Source: Mytilisepta virgata
Taxonomy: Eukaryota > Mollusca > Bivalvia > Mytilida > Mytilidae
NCBI GenBank assembly: GCA_028015205.1
Contig: CM051514.1
Location: 45,772,150 to 45,836,149 of the forward strand
DNA: 64,000 bases
Direction: 5' to 3'
Numbering within the stretch: the stretch's first letter is position 1; the number at the start of each line of letters is the position of its first letter. Below are positions 24,411 to 34,930 of this stretch, piece by piece. Made by a program: the position numbers and the translations under genes. Below the pieces are notes generated by a model. The model was not told the origin of the DNA. It searched no databases and was given only the letters and a program-made list of their open reading frames with translations.

Positions 24411-24543
24411 ATGATAAATAGATTAATACGTGGTATTTTTCACATTGTCCGTGTTATCAGCCCTCGACTGATATCGTCCCTCGTCTCGGGCTGATAACAA
24501 GGACAATATCAAAAAGACCATGTATTAATCTATATTTAGTCAT
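24411..24543. repeat. Long inverted repeat (hairpin), arms about 50 bp
   Basis: The left arm starts ATGATAAATAGATTAATACG and ends GTGTTATCAGCCC. The right arm, reverse-complemented, starts ATGACTAAATATAGATTAAT and ends TTGTTATCAGCCC. The arms are similar but imperfect, and the loop is about 20 bases. It could be a foldback/MITE-type insertion; no clear target duplication was seen. Confidence 0.75.
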
Positions 24544-24589
24544 AAATACATACATTTACCATGAAATAATATGTTTAACCTTCCGTTTT

Positions 24590-26505
24590 GAGACTCAAAA
24601 GCAAATATCTTTGTTGATTCAAATATTTAAATAGATTACAGACCATAACTAAAATATGTTTATCTTCATTACGAAACAGCCATCTAAATAATGATTTGTT
24701 ATCTAGATGGGCAATATTTTTAGCAGTATTTAATATTGGTGTTTTAAATATATTTCTAATGTGAGATAACTCTTTACATTCGAATAAAAATTAAATTTCA
24801 TCTTCTACCGTTTCCATCACTTACAAATTCAGTTTTCAACTTTAATGTTAGAATGTCTGCCTTTCTCGATTTCTAATTAATGTGAGCCAACTCTGAATCT
24901 GGTCTAAGTACACTGTTGGTCATATGGAAGTATTAGTAAGTATTTTTTCAAGTTAGAAATAGTTCTTAGTTTATTTCTTTGGTCACTATTTTTCCTAGTA
25001 TCATCAAAAAGAGTACGTATTTATATTTCAATATTAATGTCTTATTTATTATAGTTTTCACATTAACATTTGTCTGTAAAATTAAAGAGGGGTATATTTA
25101 GAATATTTAAAATACTTATAGCACAACTTGCCCATGTGGATTTTCCACCTTCCGATTACTTTTCGGAAGTATGGAAGGCTTCTTGCAGTAAGATATTATC
25201 TGACTGTCTAATTCTTTTCCAGTATTAAACGATAGATAAGATAATATTGAAAAGTAATGGGTATTTACCTAATTCACCTAGTACTGCAGCATTTGTGCTA
25301 AATCTATTGATCCCCAGAGCATATCTACAAAATGTTAAGTTTATTTTTTCATACGAAAAAATATATCCCACTACCATAAAGTACAACGGGTTGGACGGTA
25401 TGATTAAATATATGAATTAATGTTTTTATATCGGGTCTGCAATTTGTAAAATATTTTGAAAATTAAAAAAAAAACCTTTAGGCTTTTCTTGTACAATGTA
25501 TTTTTAGCTTCAGTAAAGCTACCAGATGCACTGAATGTTACTCCTAAATATGTGTAGGATGAGACATTTTCAAGTTTAATATTTTTTAAAAAGAAATCAT
25601 ATACAAATTTTCTACCTGTGGTTTTTAAGATAAGACATTTAGTTTTTAATATTAACTTCCAGTCCCCATGTATCACAATATGAAGAGACTTTTGAAGATC
25701 TTCTTTACTCTCGGAGAGGATAACCAAGTCATCTGAATATAAAAGACAATTTATATGTATATTATTTAGCTTGCAAGGAGAGCAAAACTGATCTAAAAGT
25801 GAAGTAAAGCCATTAATAAATATTTTAATGAAAAAGCCTTCCTAAAGACAACAAAACAAGATTATAAGGGTTTAGAGCCTTTTTTGGTGTGTTTTTCTAT
25901 CGAGGTTTTCAATATAAACATATGATCTTGTGTTCGCTTCCCTTTAATCTGATCTGCTTTGGGGAAATTCTTTTATGTTTTTCTAAAAAAAGCTCTAATC
26001 GGTTATTCAGGATTTTTGTAAATAATTTACCAATACAGCTGCAAATTGTGATGCCTCTGTAATTATTAGGATCATTTTTGTCCCCAGATTTGAAAATAGA
26101 TGTAGTAAATCCTTTCAGTCGCTGAGTCTTTTTACCAAATATATTTAGGGGTAAAAGGCTTCAGTGAACATCCTGCATTACAAAGAACAAAATAATTGAC
26201 ATTCAATGAGTGTAACAATTGACAATGATCAGATATATCACTATAAATTCATCAACCTGAGTACATAACACATATCTTAAAATATTTTGAGATACAATAA
26301 AATAATCAATAATACTGCTACCATTTGGTTGATATGATGTATATGGTCCCAATGTTCCCCTAAGGTCCTACCGTTAAGTATGCGTAGGCTAGATTGTATA
26401 TATATATAAATCAATCAACTCTTTACCCCGACTTGATACCACTTTATCTTTACTATTTCTAAATGAACGAACTTGACCCGGGATTAACATACAGTTTATT
26501 GCGTA
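24590..26505 (-). pseudogene. Second LINE: APE endonuclease - RT relic
   Basis: Read from 26,505 downward in shifting frames. Endonuclease remnants come first (KVVSSRGKELIDL, QSSLRILNGRTLG, NGSSIIDYFIVSQN), including the SxxDY-like motif near 26,310. After a large deletion, the RT fingers follow near 26,110-25,990 (FKSGDKNDPNNYRGITI, LFTKILNNRLE). Another deletion leads to palm motif C with LYSDDLVILSES near 25,730, then YTYLGVTFSASGSF in the open piece 25,727-25,404. The thumb and C-terminal remnants run to about 24,590 (FSTNAAVLGELGKYPLLFN, LNTAKNIAHLDNKSLFRWL). The style differs from the CR1-like ORF2 at 3-7 kb. The upstream edge abuts Penelope-like tail E near 26,505. Confidence 0.75.
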
Positions 26506-26791
26506 TATCATTAAACCGTTTCCCAAATGAAAATGGACCTATTCAATTGATGTTTTCCCTTCCTCATACCGGATTTGACATGGGTAGTATGGCGGGTATC
26601 CTGCAGGAAGCAGAGACTGCTTACTATTCCGGAGCACCTGAGTCGACCCCCGGTTTTTTGGTGGGGTCCATGTTGTTGATATAATTAGTTTTTAATTGTA
26701 GTAGTGCATATATTGTTTTGGTCTTGTCTTCGTTGTTCTCCGGATTTTGTCCGTGGCTCCGATGTTTCCCTCCTTCGGAAATTCCCTTTGG

Positions 26792-26795
<4 letters not shown>
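26505..26795 (+). mobile_element. Penelope-like 3' tail, copy E
   Basis: The copy begins at 'CGTTTCCCAAATGAAAATGG', the last codons of the ORF seen in copies F and I, then runs through 'ATACCGGATTTGACATGGGT', 'CTGCAGGAAGCAGAGACTGC', 'TATTCCGGAGCACCTGAGTC' and 'TTTTGGTGGGGTCCATGTTG' to 'TTCCCTTTGG'. It is severely 5'-truncated and non-coding. The adjoining (TA)n run begins exactly at its 3' end, where an A/T tail would be expected. Open frames across it are not genes. Confidence 0.65.

Positions 26796-26842
<47 letters not shown>
26792..26842. repeat. (TA)n microsatellite
   Basis: About 50 bases of nearly pure TA dinucleotides with one interruption, directly at the 3' end of the Penelope-like tail. 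Confidence 0.95.
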
Positions 26843-26846
<4 letters not shown>

Positions 26847-27272
26847 CGTTTCATCTGAAACAATGCGGCCAGTTGAAAGTAATTGTTGATGGATTGGTCA
26901 AATGTCAGTCCTATTCAATACAAATGGTTATAAGAAATAAAAAATAACTTCCAAAAAATAATTAAAAACTTACTTGTCTTTACAATTGAGACCAAAACTA
27001 AGTGGAATGATCCTTAAGTGGTCCAAATTTTGTTTTCGTGTGACAGGACCTTGCACTATTAAAATGGATGACCTTGTTTAAAATGAAAACCCAAACCTAA
27101 AATCATCCCAATATATTTAAAATATATTTTTTTGTCCGAAACTGGTGGAAAGCACCTGGAGGTATTTTTATTGATTCTGTTACAAAAAGACTTTACTGAA
27201 ACTTTAAGTTGGGATTTCTTATTTATTCTAAATCCTGACTGTAACTATAACTTTGTAGACTATAACTGGTTA
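26843..27272. other. No recognisable feature
   Basis: AT-rich sequence between the microsatellite and the minisatellite. A short block near 26,985-27,090 is weakly like the R-A body. Confidence 0.35.
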
Positions 27273-27510
27273 TAGAACTGTTCTAGAGCATGACATGTTA
27301 GAGCTGTTCTAAGGCATGAAAGGTTAGAGCTGTTCTTGACCATGACAGATTAGAGCTGTTCTTTACCATGACAGCTTAGAGCTGTCAGAATCGGTCAGGA
27401 TTCTGTTCTTGAGCAACCATTATTCCATTCTAAAGCGGTTCTGAAGCAGTCAGCAAAACTGGTATAAGTTAACTTAGAGCAGTCAGTAGAACTGTTCTAA
27501 GTTAACTTGG
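27273..27510. repeat. Minisatellite, 26-bp period, plus a 33-bp duplication
   Basis: Units beginning TAGAGCTGTTCT (or TAGAACTGTTCT) start at 27,273, 27,299, 27,325, 27,351 and 27,377, giving an exact 26-base spacing. After a degenerate stretch, a unit beginning AGCAGTCAG recurs at 27,445 and 27,478, a 33-base spacing, each ending in AAGTTAACTT. Confidence 0.85.
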
Positions 27511-29243
27511 TGAGAGATTATGTCTGCACCTAACTGTAGCTCACCTGTTACCGGTATTTTGTTTGACCCATTTTTCGAAACTCTTATTTGCATTCCTGTC
27601 TATTTTTTTTAATACGACGGTGATAAGTTACATGTGGTTTTGTGGTTTATGTTTGTTGCAGAATATGGAAATTAGTTTAGTGTCAACAAAGTAGTGTGTT
27701 CTCTTGGGTAATCGATCAGCAAAACTACACACAATAATTGAATAATAATAATAATTGCTTGAACTTTGAATATATACACTTTATCAACAAAACAACATAT
27801 TTCACAACTGCAAATTAAGGTGTTTTTTTACAGGATGTAGTTGTTTACTTTCATATGTAAAATGTATCACAAGGTCAGTTGCTAGTATGTCGATACTTAC
27901 TGCTAAAGATGTTCAATTTTGTGTTAAACTAAGAAGTATGTCGCCCGTGCATAGCTCTGTCATCAGATGTTTTTTTAACTTTATACTTTTGGTCAATTTG
28001 GCATTTTTGAATTTGCTCTTACCCTTTTTGGATTATTGTTTTGGTTTTCAACAATTAAGACTTTGAATATCAAAGTTTTTAAACATTTCTAAAGAATAAT
28101 CACAATAAAGAGACAAATAAAAGTGTAACTATATATATATACAGTGAACATGCAACTCGGTGGCTTTGATTAGAAACAAAAATATCTGCGTTGAGTCAAA
28201 TGTTACTATATAGATAACATGTATAAGAATAACCAAAAGAACAGAAAAAATGCGATCACATTTCTTCGTAAATGCCTTTTTATTTACCATTATTAAATAT
28301 GCGCTTAATTAAAACTTATGAAATTGAAACCGAAAAATCTCAAAAAAAATAAAATCATACTGAAATATTGCCTACTGGGTCATGCAGAAAGTTTAAGACG
28401 AATGACTCGCGGTACACATTTCACAAAATAATTATGCTGACGCAGAGGTGACCCTTAGATGAGTTTATCATCATTATATCCAGTTTTCCAATATTTTGAT
28501 CTCGAGCACTGCTGATGTCAACGAAATGGCCCTACAGTGCATCAAATTTATTTCGGTATTTTGTATTAATTTTATTACTTCACTCATAAAATTTTGATCC
28601 CACGAGCATTCCACATATATATTTTTCGTACTCTTTTTCTACTTCAAGGAACATTTGTTTGAATTTATAACTGAAAGGGCTATCAGAAGGCGAAGTAGTT
28701 TATTGTGGTCGCGGAGTTCACTATCTAACATGGCCAATGGCCAATTTTCCTGATAACATTTCTAGCAGTTCGTCGTGAACTATGAAGAAATTATCTGGTA
28801 TGATAGGCAAACCTCAACTTCAAATTATCAATGTTTCATCAATTGGACTGACAATTTAAAAAAATCCAAACATGTTTATGATGTACCACATGATCTTAAC
28901 CTTTTTTTCTTGGAATCAAATGACTTAGAAGTGCAGTTTGGTGAAATAACTCCACATAAAAGTTTGCTAGTCGACAGAGGACGGTAATTGCCTTGATCTT
29001 TAAGAACTACACAATATATCATAACTCAGTCATGATTTCTTAGATTTAACTGAATTTTGTAAACTGTGGACGAACTACTTTCCTACATAGAAGGGATGTA
29101 AATAACTACACTTTATAGTGGGTCTAAATCTCCATGATATATTAAATAGCTTGATAGTTGAAACGAGTACATTATTGACCGTCCAAATAATTTTTGCAGT
29201 TCTATCAAGCGGTCTGTTAGTAATCATACTGTATTGGCCCTCT
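27511..29243. other. No recognised gene over 1.7 kb
   Basis: AT-rich. A plus-strand frame at 28,775-28,987 is mildly protein-like (SNYQCFINWTDNLKKSK) but I recognise no family. Nothing else was found. Confidence 0.35.
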
Positions 29244-29635
29244 ATTGAGTTGCTCAGACAGGGGAACGTTGCTCCTCAGCTGAAGTAATCCTTATTAAAG
29301 TTTTATGGGCGTGATCATAACTTGGTTGACGGGTATGAAAAAACCGTTTCCCAAATGAAAATGGACCTGTTCCATTGATATTATCCCTTCCTCATACCGG
29401 ATTTGACATGGGAAGCATAGCGGGTATCCTGCAGGAAGCAGAGATTGCTTACTCTTCAGGAGCACCTGAGTCTACCCCTGGTTTTCTGTGGGGTCCTTGT
29501 TGTTAATATGTTTTTAGTTTTTAATTGTAGTGCATGTATTATTTTGGTCTTGACTTAGTTGTCCTCCGGATTTGTCAGTTGTTTCGATTTTTCCCTCCTT
29601 CGAATATCCCTTTGGTATTTCGTGACTTTACATAT
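29244..29635 (+). mobile_element. Penelope-like ORF end and 3' tail, copy F
   Basis: The last part of the ORF is visible (LLRQGNVAPQLK, a stop, then LLKFYGRDHNLVDGYEKTVS and QMKMDLFH), followed by a natural-looking TGA. The non-coding tail 'TACCGGATTTGACATGGGAA' ... 'CTGCAGGAAGCAGAGATTGC' ... 'CCCTTTGGTATTTCGTGACT' is shared with copies E and I. It is truncated at the 5' side, as expected from incomplete reverse transcription. Confidence 0.75.
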
Positions 29636-31404
29636 AATATATTCAAAAAATTTAAATTTATGAGGTAAAATTAACTTTAATTAAGACAAATGAAGGAAAG
29701 GAAAGAAATAAAATACATAACAGATTTCATGTTGGTTTTTGTAATTTGGTGATTAGTTATAAGTTTTAATGTTGGTGATGTATATTTGCGGTTTTTGTGG
29801 TTTATAAGTTTTATGCAATGTACTTATTTTATGCGTTGATGCACGCGCTTGAAATTGGTCACGATATATCGTAAAATATGCTAACATTAGGTAACGTGTA
29901 TAAATCTAATGGGTAATTAAAACAAAATAATTAGCAAAAAACTTGGATTTATTAAAATATAAATATAAAATTACTATTATACTGTAGAATATCATAAAAT
30001 AAAACTATTTTATAAATTTCAACGTTTAAAACAAGTATAAGGCTTTAAATCCAAACCATGTGGGTAACTATAAGCTATTGTAAGACGCATTTGAGGACTA
30101 CACCCATTTAAGAAATTGTGTAAGAAGAGAGAAGGAAAAAGTCGAAAACTTTCAGAATGGATCACGTGGATAAATCATTTCGTCTTCGGTGCGTTAAAAC
30201 ATCTATGTTTCCTAATATTAGGTTGGAGAAACATGCCCTTGTACTATGCAATTACATAATTATACTGACAAAGCTCTTTAACGCGGTCGCCTTTTTCTGC
30301 AATAGTTCCTTAATTGACTTCCTGCTTAGTCTATTCCTCAAAAATTTTCACCATACAATCGGAATTACTGTGTGCCACTTTGGACGATTTGTTTTATTAG
30401 TATGAAGCAAGCTCTTTACAGGGGCTAAAAAAGAAGACATTAGCCCCGTCCTATAATTCCAGTCTACATTATAAAGATGATGAACTGTCTCCTAATAATT
30501 CTAACCGTAAGAGATTACCTGCGTATTATCAATCGCACTTAACTTGAAATCAAAGCGACCAACGAAACATTCTCTTCACCTCTAGGACAATACAGTAAAT
30601 GTCATCCTGCATGTTCTATCGACATTTCACAGTTGTTACTATGATACTACGGTATGAATGAAGACTTTTTATAACAGAGGCAAGTTTCTAAGAAATGTTA
30701 TGTTTAGTAGTTGTTGATGTAATCCATGCAAAATTTTACAGTCATCACCATTTCACTCATTAGACCAGATATCTTAAGTTAGACCCCAAGTCTTAGCAGG
30801 ATTGATACATCAAAGTAATTGACACTACACCGGTTTTTACCAATTTTAGCATCGCTATTAAGATAGTTTGTTGCTGTCTCGTTATTGGTTATTTGCCGCT
30901 AGGTTCTGATGCTTTGCTTTTACGGTTTGAAATTTGTAGTAGTTAATTTCTGTGTAACAGTTTAAAAAAAAAAAAAAAACTTTTACTAAGGAGACAATTG
31001 CATTGCAATTTAAAATTTGACTGAATAAATTATGGATTTGATGGTTGCATGTTGAGTTTACTAGCAAAGCGAAGTACTCGAAGTTATTATAGTAGCCTTA
31101 ATAAATTTTCAGCATTTGCACTTGGAAATTCTTTTAAAATATATTTCTGTCGTGAAATGTTCATTGTAATTGTGTATGAAAACCGTTATAAGAATAGCTC
31201 AATTGTACAATTGACCGTACATTGAATTCAATCTCCTTACCACCGATGTACCTGAAAGAATGTATGTCAATTATTTATGTAAAACTATTCGAATATGATT
31301 TTTTACATTATGATTGGGAGATAACGTTAAAGAATTCAAAATCAGGTTTGTAAAAATACATTTTTCGTCAAGTAGCGTATGGTTTGTTTGCAGCAAATAA
31401 GATA
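29636..31404. other. No recognised gene over 1.8 kb
   Basis: AT-rich. Frames at 30,157-30,405 and the protein-like run near 30,425-30,545 match no family I know. There is a poly-A run near 30,964. Confidence 0.35.
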
Positions 31405-31775
31405 GCTACCAGACCAGGGGTCAATTACATTAATCGTTATTTAATTAAATTACAACCGTCAATTAAATTACAATTATACTTGTTTTAGGGAGTACTCAAT
31501 TAAATTATAATGCATTTTTTACTAAGTACATATAATGCAATTTCATATTTGAAATATATTGAACAGAATTATACATATCATTTATATTGAAAAATATGGC
31601 ATATTGTAATTAATATGTAATTGAAAAGTAATTCAAAGTAAAAGATATTTTAGACAATCAATTAATTAATGTAATTTCATGTAATTGGAAAATGGTCAAA
31701 TTACCTATTACATTCAATTACATTGAGAAATGTAATGAATTGCAATTAATTACCATTACTTTTTTCAGTTCCCCA
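31405..31775. repeat. AT-rich repeat of AATTAC/GTAATT words (foldback-like)
   Basis: The words 'CAATTACATTAA', 'AATTAAATTACAA', 'TGTAATTGAAAAGTAATT', 'CAATTACATT' and 'GCAATTAATTACCATTA' recur in both orientations across 370 bases. That could allow several competing hairpins. The arms do not align cleanly end to end, so whether this is a foldback element is open. Confidence 0.45.
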
Positions 31776-32046
31776 AGATCTTTTGCTACCCATCTATTCT
31801 AACATGTGTTCTTTTACATGTTTTATGTAATATTTTTGTCAAGGGTTCTGAATGTTGGGTGGCCATGGATTGAGTTTTTTGTCATTGTTGACCTTTCCGT
31901 TTATCCATATCGTTGTTTATTAGTTTAATAATCCCTTATAAGTGACCGAAATGAATAAATCATATTGCAAAGATCCAATGATCATTTCTCAAGTAATCGC
32001 CAGGAATAGTTCTATTCATTTAGATTTGGATAAGATATAATTCATA

Positions 32047-32302
32047 ATGCCGAGTGGTATAGGTAGTTCGTCATGACTACTAATGATCACTAGCCTGTCA
32101 ACGCTGGGGTTGTTAGTTCGAATCTCACTAGTGGTGGGGTGTGTTCGACTCCGATCTTAATTGACAAGGATTGTCAATTTTCCTACCGAAGGTCGGTGGT
32201 TCTCTCCGGGTACTCCGGCTTCCTCCACCAATAAAAACTGGCCGCCGCAAAATGGTCAAATGTGCTGAAAACGGCGTTAAACCCCAACTAAACAAACAAA
32301 CA
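32047..32302 (+). mobile_element. tRNA-headed SINE, copy 2
   Basis: Same family as 11,753-12,004. A-box-like TGCCGAGTGGT lies at about 32,048 and B-box GTTCGAATCTC at 32,116-32,126. The body includes AAGGTCGGTGGTTCTCTCCG, GGCTTCCTCCACC and AACTGGCCGCCG, and the copy ends in a short (AAAC)n tail near 32,290-32,302. The head carries extra bases relative to copy 1 ('CTAGCCTGTCAACGCTGGGG'). Confidence 0.8.
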
Positions 32303-32539
32303 AGGAAATAAATCTTGATTATGATTGGTGAGATAAAATTTGATATCAAAATATATATTTACATGCTATTCACAATTTTGTGATTTATTCATAAACTCAT
32401 AGTAATGACCAGACTACAATGATGCGCATTCTACAGTTTGATTGAATTTGGAAAGAGTGAAATAAAAACACACTAGTTCAAGTAGCAACAAAAAAGTGGA
32501 AGAAAAAACGAATTATCAACAGCATTGACATAATGTTTG

Positions 32540-33060
32540 TCCATATTAAAGATAAATACATCATATAAACGCATTACTGTAATATATCGCTAACAGTAAC
32601 ATCTGAGAAAGAACGTACTCCAAAAAAAAATGAAAGAAAAATGAAAAGAAACACTATAGCTATGAAAAAGTATGAATACTGAAGTATCAAAAGAGAAGTC
32701 TGTGTAAAAGTAAGAAACAACACAAAAACCAAAAAGGACATACAGAAACGAGCAGCATGAACCCCATTAAAAAGCGGGGGTGGATTCAGGTGCCGTGGAA
32801 GGGTGAGCAGTTCCTGCTTCATGCAAGACACTCGCCGTGCTGATAATAGAAGGTAATGTATGGTGAAGGAGAAAGAATATCTATGACAGATGGAGGTCTT
32901 TTGTCATGTTGAAAACTGACACTCCATAGAGGTCAATTAGATGGTAGTGACGACCGTTGAATTTTTGAAGCGACGGCCTAAATTTATGGGCAACACAATT
33001 CTGCCCTAATAGCTTTTCTGTACGAAGCTGAGCCATTTCAAAAAAATCGGAAAAATAGCC
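32540..33060 (-). pseudogene. Penelope-like ORF end and 3' tail, copy G
   Basis: On the minus strand the frame from about 33,040 to the TAG at 32,881-32,883 ends with RTEKLLGQN, KFRPSLQKFNGRHYHLIDLY and MTKDLHLS. This is the same ending as copies C, D, F and I, and it is open over about 50 codons. The tail carries 'GAAGCAGGAACTGCTCACCC' near 32,795-32,830, the hallmark also seen at 34,720 and 49,280. The tail has diverged and contains A-rich insertions. Only the final part of the element is present. Confidence 0.7.
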
Positions 33061-33489
33061 ACAATTTCTAGCAAAACGTATGAGTTGGGAAATAAATACT
33101 CCATACGATCGAATGTTACTACACAGAAATGGAAAGTTGAGAATGGGAAAATCAAATTGTTCGCGTTAATCATAGAGTGTAGTTGTTAAGAGGCAGACTT
33201 AAGACTTTCTATTGTCAGAAATCAGAAGGTAATAATTTGCATCACAGTAACTAAACATATAGAAATATCATGGACTTGTACAATAGCCTCAATTCAAATT
33301 GTATGAACCCACAATACCACTGAAGTTCAAGTAAGTTGTATGAACCACTAACTTTGTCTGCAGTGGGTTAAGTAGTTCATAGGGAACATGATCGACATGA
33401 CCCATTAATGTATGACAGTCTATATTTGTAGAAAAAAATGGTTTAATCTACACGTAGGTTAAAAGAGGGAAGTTTTCTGTATCTTCAGC
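33061..33489. other. No recognisable feature
   Basis: AT-rich spacer between a Penelope-like fragment and an R-A repeat. Confidence 0.4.
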
Positions 33490-34625
33490 ATTAATATATA
33501 AACTACAGGCTCCCAGGAGCTTGTATCGCTCACCTAGAATAAATTTGCCAATAAAAGCACCTAAGAAACAAACGGCAGTAAAATTGGACATAATTCTGAA
33601 AGAAGACAATCTAATAACCATGGGTGCCAAGTCTGGTTCCAATTGGATGGGTGCTTTCAGACAAGAAGATTTTTTAAATTAATTTTCCCATATGGTCCTA
33701 TGTCAAATTAAGTTAAGCTGTGGCAGGAATCTTGGTTGATCAACAAGATCAATCGACACAATTCTAAAAGAGGACCATCTAGGACAAGTGCTGCTAAGTT
33801 TGATTCTAATTGGCTGAGTAGATTCAAACAAGAAGATTTTTAAATGAATTTCTCATAGGGTCCTATATTAAACTAAATTCGTCTGTGGCGGCCATCTTGG
33901 TTGATCGTCCGAGTCATCAAACATAATTCCGAAAGACGACCATCCTAAAAGCCATTGCAGACAATTCTGGTCCCATTTGGCCATGTATTAACAAAGAAGC
34001 ATTTTGAAATTTATCCCCTCTATTTTTAGTAACAACACCAATGTCGGTTGGAAGTCGGAGACACAACTTTGGAAGGGGGTCATCCAAGGACCATTACACC
34101 AAAGTTAAGTCCCAAATGGCCAATGTTTTAAATCACCCAATTAGGAACAAGAATTGGTCATGACGGCAATGTTTGTTGCCCGATCGGGACGAAATGAGAA
34201 AAGTTTTTAAGGAACATCCCATAGATGCTTCCTGTCAAGTTTCATTCTATTTGGCCAAGATTTTTTTATATATTAGCCAATCAGAAACAAGAACTGCTCA
34301 TGGCGGCAACATTTGAAGTCTGATCGGGACGATATGAGGAAACTTCATAAAGGACCTCCCATATATGCTTTCTGTCAAATTTCGTTCCATTTGGACAAGC
34401 AGTACCAGAGAAGAAGAATTTTGAAAATTCAGCCAAAACAGAAACAACTGCCCATGAGGGTCATGTTTTTGTCCCAACAAGATGAAATATTTGCATCACA
34501 AACATCATTCCTTCAAAGTCCCAATTGGTCCAGTAGTTTCAGAGGGGAAGATCTTAAAAAGAAAGGTTTACGTCGGGCGACGACGGGCGACGGACGCTAA
34601 TTGATGGCAATAGGTCACATAACAT
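33490..34625 (-). repeat. Dispersed repeat family R-A, long copy on the minus strand, interrupted
   Basis: Minus-strand reading starts at a head, TTTAGCTCACCTGGC, located at about 34,913-34,930. After a Penelope-like insertion it resumes with ATGTGACCTATTGCCATCAA and GCGTCCGTCGCCCGTCGTCG at 34,590-34,620. The body is built of degenerate modules of about 165-175 bases, seen on the plus strand as repeated 'GATCGGGACGA(A/T)ATGA', 'TTTGGCCA' and 'AACAAGAA' words. It ends near GAGCGATACAAGCTCCTGGG at 33,510-33,530. It is non-coding. Confidence 0.65.
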
Positions 34626-34912
34626 GTTCCCACTGTCGTAAAAGTTCATGTACCTCCAGCGATTTGTGACTACCACCTGATTGACTTTGTTGAACTTTAC
34701 GACGGGTGGCGTATACGAAGCAAGAACTGCTTACCCTTCCGGAGTACACGAGATCACTCCTGGTTTTTATAGGAGTTCGTGTTGTTCATTTGTTTAGTTT
34801 TCAATGTTTATTTGTTGGCTTGTGGTTGTTCAATTGTCTTCCCGGGTTTGTCTGTCTAATGGACTGCGTTTTTTTTTTTTGGATTGCTTCTTAGGTATAT
34901 GTGTCCTCTTTA
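34615..34912 (+). mobile_element. Penelope-like 3' tail, copy H, nested in an R-A repeat
   Basis: This matches the reverse complement of 49,100-49,400: CATGTTCCCACTGTCGTAA, CGATTTGTGACTACCACCTG, AGCAAGAACTGCTTACCCTT, GGAGTTCGTGTTGTTCATTT and GGGTTTGTCTGTCTAATGGA, ending near GTGTCCTCTTTATGCC. It starts at the stop-codon region, so it carries no coding sequence. It lies between the head and the body of a minus-strand R-A repeat. Confidence 0.75.
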
Positions 34913-34930
34913 TGCCAGGTGAGCTAAAAA

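Noticed and set aside
26463..26889. Frames around 26.5-26.9 kb
   Set aside because: They are made of a Penelope-like 3' tail and a (TA)n run; poly Ile-Tyr is a microsatellite translation.
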